8,705 nt of DNA, taken from contig CAIKKV010000120.1 of assembly GCA_903828035.1 (NCBI GenBank), forward strand, positions 1 to 8,705, written 5' to 3'. A program made the translations under genes and the position numbers. Positions 6,980 to 8,705 of this stretch are shown in pieces. Within the stretch, counting starts at the first letter, position 1. Each line of letters begins with the position of its first letter. A model generated the notes under the pieces. The model was not told the DNA's origin. It ran no database searches and saw nothing but the letters and a program-made list of their open reading frames with translations. The DNA comes from an uncultured bacterium (GTDB lineage Bacteria > Verrucomicrobiota > Kiritimatiellia > CAIKKV01).

Positions 6980-7081
6980 TTCCGTCATCCCGAGCGCAGT
7001 CGATGGATCTCGTCCATCCCGGCTAAACATGGAGATCCCTCGACTCCATCCCGCAGCGGGACTCCGCTCGGGATGACGGAA
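6980..7081. repeat. Palindromic interspersed repeat (GTCATCCCG family)
   Basis: A 17-bp perfect terminal inverted repeat, TTCCGTCATCCCGAGCG (6980-6996) with 7065-7081, bounds a 102-bp element. Inside, GTCGATGGATCTC (6999-7011) pairs with GAGATCCCTCGAC (7032-7044) with one mismatch. A separate hairpin, TCCCGC-A-GCGGGA, occupies 7049-7061, so the folded form is three-armed. Sequences of this GTCATCCCGAGCG type are, from general knowledge, repeated in many bacterial genomes and often give false peptides such as 'DPSTALGMT', which is exactly what the minus strand encodes here. CGGGATGAC also occurs at 6910-6918, a possible further fragment. Confidence 0.85.
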
Positions 7082-7157
7082 AAGAAATTAATCAGAAAGG
7101 AACTTCTTGAACAATTCCATCATTCCCTTTCAAGTGAAAATTCCGGATACTGGAAAA

Positions 7158-8006
7158 ATGAACAGAGAGAAAATTCTAGCGGCCCTCTGCCTGCTGCTCG
7201 CTGGCACTTCGGTCACGGCCCTTATAAATAATAATCACCTTCATCTGGCCAACCAGGCCTTGCAATCCCAGCTCAGCCGGCCTTCCGAAGCGAACCCTTC
7301 CCGCCCCACCCCTGCCCTGCCCGCGATTGAAGCGCCTCCAGCCAAACCGGCCGCCGCAGCGCCGGCCCCCTCGCCGGCCATCGTCAGCGATACCGTGGCC
7401 GCCCTCGAAACCGAGCTGGCCACCCTGCGCCAGCAGCTGGCGGAGCGCGATCAGCGCCTGGCCGCCGCGTGGAACCCGGGCAACACCAACCGCTCCTTCC
7501 GCGGAGACCGCCGGATGCGCGAGGAAGAGCTGGCCGCCCTGAAAGAATCCGATCCTGCCAAATACCAGGAGATCCAGCAGCAGCGGGCCGATTTCCGCGA
7601 CCGGGTCAAATCGGCCGCCAGCGACCAGGTCTCTTTCCTCGAATCGGTGGATATCTCCCGCTGGTCGGCCGAACAGCAGGAAAATCACACCCGGCTCCTG
7701 GCCACGATCGCCTCGTTCACGGAGGCGATGACCCGGGAAACCGCTCCCGCCGAGGGCGGGGAGGAATCGCGCCACCAGATGTTCGAGCGCATGCACGAGG
7801 CCGGCCAGCTCATGGAGACGGAACAGTCGCTGCTGCTCTACGACACCGCCCAGCAGCTGGGCTTCGACGACAAAGGCTCCAGGGAGTTCGTGGACTACAT
7901 CGAGACCATCCACAAAGCCACCTCGCCGCGCGGCTTCTTCCCGGGCGGCCCCGGACGCGGCGGCCCCCGCAGCGGGACAACGACCGCCTCTCAGCCCCCG
8001 CAATAA
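7158..8006 (+). CDS. Membrane-anchored coiled-coil protein of unknown function
   Basis: I do not recognise this family. From ATG 7158 the product has 282 residues. It starts 'MNREKILAALCLLLAG' and then 'TSVTAL': a short basic end and one hydrophobic segment (about residues 5-22), a signal anchor or uncleaved signal. A Pro/Ala-rich spacer follows (about 42-78), then a heptad-like coiled coil ('TVAALETELATLRQQLAERD'), then a charged, mostly helical region ('MREEELAALKESDPAKYQEI') and a Gly/Pro-rich tail ('FFPGGPGRGGPRSG'). There is no enzyme motif. A periplasmic or envelope role is likely, and the alpha-helical part loosely recalls Spy/CpxP-like helical proteins, but this is speculation. An alternative TTG start at 7107 has AAGGA five bases upstream and would add 17 residues; the ATG is preferred because it puts the anchor at the very N-terminus. 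The gene runs toward the cysteine synthase gene. Confidence 0.75.
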   Translation: MNREKILAALCLLLAGTSVTALINNNHLHLANQALQSQLSRPSEANPSRPTPALPAIEAPPAKPAAAAPAPSPAIVSDTVAALETELATLRQQLAERDQRLAAAWNPGNTNRSFRGDRRMREEELAALKESDPAKYQEIQQQRADFRDRVKSAASDQVSFLESVDISRWSAEQQENHTRLLATIASFTEAMTRETAPAEGGEESRHQMFERMHEAGQLMETEQSLLLYDTAQQLGFDDKGSREFVDYIETIHKATSPRGFFPGGPGRGGPRSGTTTASQPPQ

Positions 8007-8018
8007 GACTCCCGCGGA

Positions 8019-8705
8019 TCAGTCGAAGAGCGTGGTGGAAAGATACCGCTCCCCGGAATCCGGCAGGATCACAACCATCGTCTTGCCTGCGAACTCCGGA
8101 AGTGCCGCCAGGCGCGCCGCTGCGGCCACCGCCGCCCCACAGGAAATACCGGACAGAATCCCTTCCTCCGTGGCCAACCGCCGGGCAAACTCAAAGGCCT
8201 CTTCGTTGCCGATCTGCTCGATCCGGTCCACCAGCGACAGGTCCAGCACCCCCGGAACAAAGCCGGCGCCAATGCCCTGGATCATGTGCGGGCCGGGCTT
8301 CAGCTCCTTCTTTTCCCGGCACTGGGTCAGGACCGGACTTTTGGCGGGCTCGACCGCAACGGTGAGAATATTCCTTTTCATCGTCCGCTTGAGGTAGCGG
8401 GAAATGCCGGTGATGGTGCCGCCCGTTCCCACGCCGGCGATCAGGACGTCGATCGTCCCGTCCGTATCCTCCCAGATTTCAGGCCCCGTGGTCTTTTCAT
8501 GAATCGCGGGATTGGCCGGGTTGAGGAACTGCTGCGGCATGTAGAAGTGAGCGGGATCCTGCCGAACCAGCTCTTCCGCCCGTGCAATGGCGCCGGGCAT
8601 CCCTTTGTCCCCGGGGGTCAGCACCACCTGGGCACCGAGCGCCTTCAGGATCTTGCGCCGCTCCACGCTCATGGTGTCGGGAAGGGTCAGCGTCACCTTG
8701 TACCC
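8019..8705 (-). CDS. cysK: Cysteine synthase (O-acetylserine sulfhydrylase), 5' end beyond window
   Basis: The frame enters at the right edge ('[20 protein letters not shown]') and ends at a TGA at 8019-8021, giving 228 residues of an enzyme that is usually about 305-310 long. The first ~80 residues, with the PLP lysine and the TSGNTG substrate loop, lie outside the window; this is an edge effect, not a truncation. It makes cysteine from O-acetylserine and sulfide with PLP in the cytoplasm. Visible family marks are '[13 protein letters not shown]', '[20 protein letters not shown]', the glycine-rich PLP phosphate loop '[10 protein letters not shown]', '[10 protein letters not shown]', '[16 protein letters not shown]' and the C-terminal '[10 protein letters not shown]'. 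The CysM isozyme cannot be fully excluded, but the motifs fit CysK better. The gene converges with the plus-strand gene, with only 12 bases between the stops and no clear terminator there. Confidence 0.95.
   Translation of the reverse strand, partial: GYKVTLTLPDTMSVERRKILKALGAQVVLTPGDKGMPGAIARAEELVRQDPAHFYMPQQFLNPANPAIHEKTTGPEIWEDTDGTIDVLIAGVGTGGTITGISRYLKRTMKRNILTVAVEPAKSPVLTQCREKKELKPGPHMIQGIGAGFVPGVLDLSLVDRIEQIGNEEAFEFARRLATEEGILSGISCGAAVAAAARLAALPEFAGKTMVVILPDSGERYLSTTLFD

Noticed and set aside
7107..7157. TTG at 7107 as the start of the coiled-coil gene
   Set aside because: It has a fair AAGGA site, but it would place 17 polar residues before an otherwise typical N-terminal anchor. Kept as an alternative, not the main call.
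7176..8003. A 275-codon minus-strand frame opposite the coiled-coil gene
   Set aside because: It is the aligned antisense of the plus gene, with a Gly/Arg-rich low-complexity translation. The plus frame has a membrane anchor and a coiled coil, so it is the better candidate.
8007..8018. A shared bidirectional terminator between the convergent stops
   Set aside because: Only a 4-bp GACT/AGTC pairing around the gap is visible, with no T-run on either side.
7469..8365. A 298-codon plus-strand frame overlapping the coiled-coil and cysteine synthase genes
   Set aside because: It runs across two well-supported genes in a different frame, and the translation is Arg/Pro-rich with no domain.

Overview
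The window is GC-rich bacterial DNA from a heterotroph that appears to process polysaccharides. It carries two large secreted proteins with signal peptides, a sugar isomerase/epimerase-type TIM barrel, a membrane-anchored protein of unknown function and a cysteine synthase. No rRNA, tRNA, CRISPR array, transposase or phage gene was seen. The style (very large multi-domain secreted hydrolase-like proteins, BIG2 domains, a COG1082-type isomerase, many palindromic repeats) fits a PVC-group bacterium such as Verrucomicrobiota or Kiritimatiellota. That placement is a weak inference; no marker gene fixes it.

Layout, left to right. (1) 1-1398, minus: a secreted protein with two BIG2-like domains and the start of a pectate-lyase-like beta-helix, cut by the left edge. 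(2) 1399-1600: a gap with a well-spaced promoter for that gene. (3) 1601-5674, minus: a 1357-residue secreted protein with a probable glycoside-hydrolase TIM barrel in the middle and beta-sandwich or carbohydrate-binding-like regions on both sides. (4) 5675-6055: a 381-base gap dominated by a long imperfect inverted repeat. (5) 6056-6844, minus: a xylose-isomerase-like TIM barrel protein. (6) 6845-7157: an intergenic region packed with repeats, namely a possible shortened relative of the large hairpin and a 102-bp palindromic element with the GTCATCCCG signature. (7) 7158-8006, plus: a membrane-anchored coiled-coil protein. (8) 8019-8705, minus: cysteine synthase, cut by the right edge and convergent with the previous gene with only 12 bases between.

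The three leftmost genes share the minus strand, but each has its own promoter candidate, so they are probably a loose carbohydrate-use neighbourhood and not one operon. The secreted proteins could attack a polysaccharide outside the cytoplasm, and the isomerase-like enzyme could handle a released sugar inside; this link is inference from proximity.

The most unusual material is non-coding. There is a 158-bp hairpin with about 54 paired bases just after the isomerase gene, a possible miniature derivative of it upstream of the same gene, and a separate palindromic element that creates a false N-terminal extension (containing DPSTALGMT) on the isomerase reading frame.
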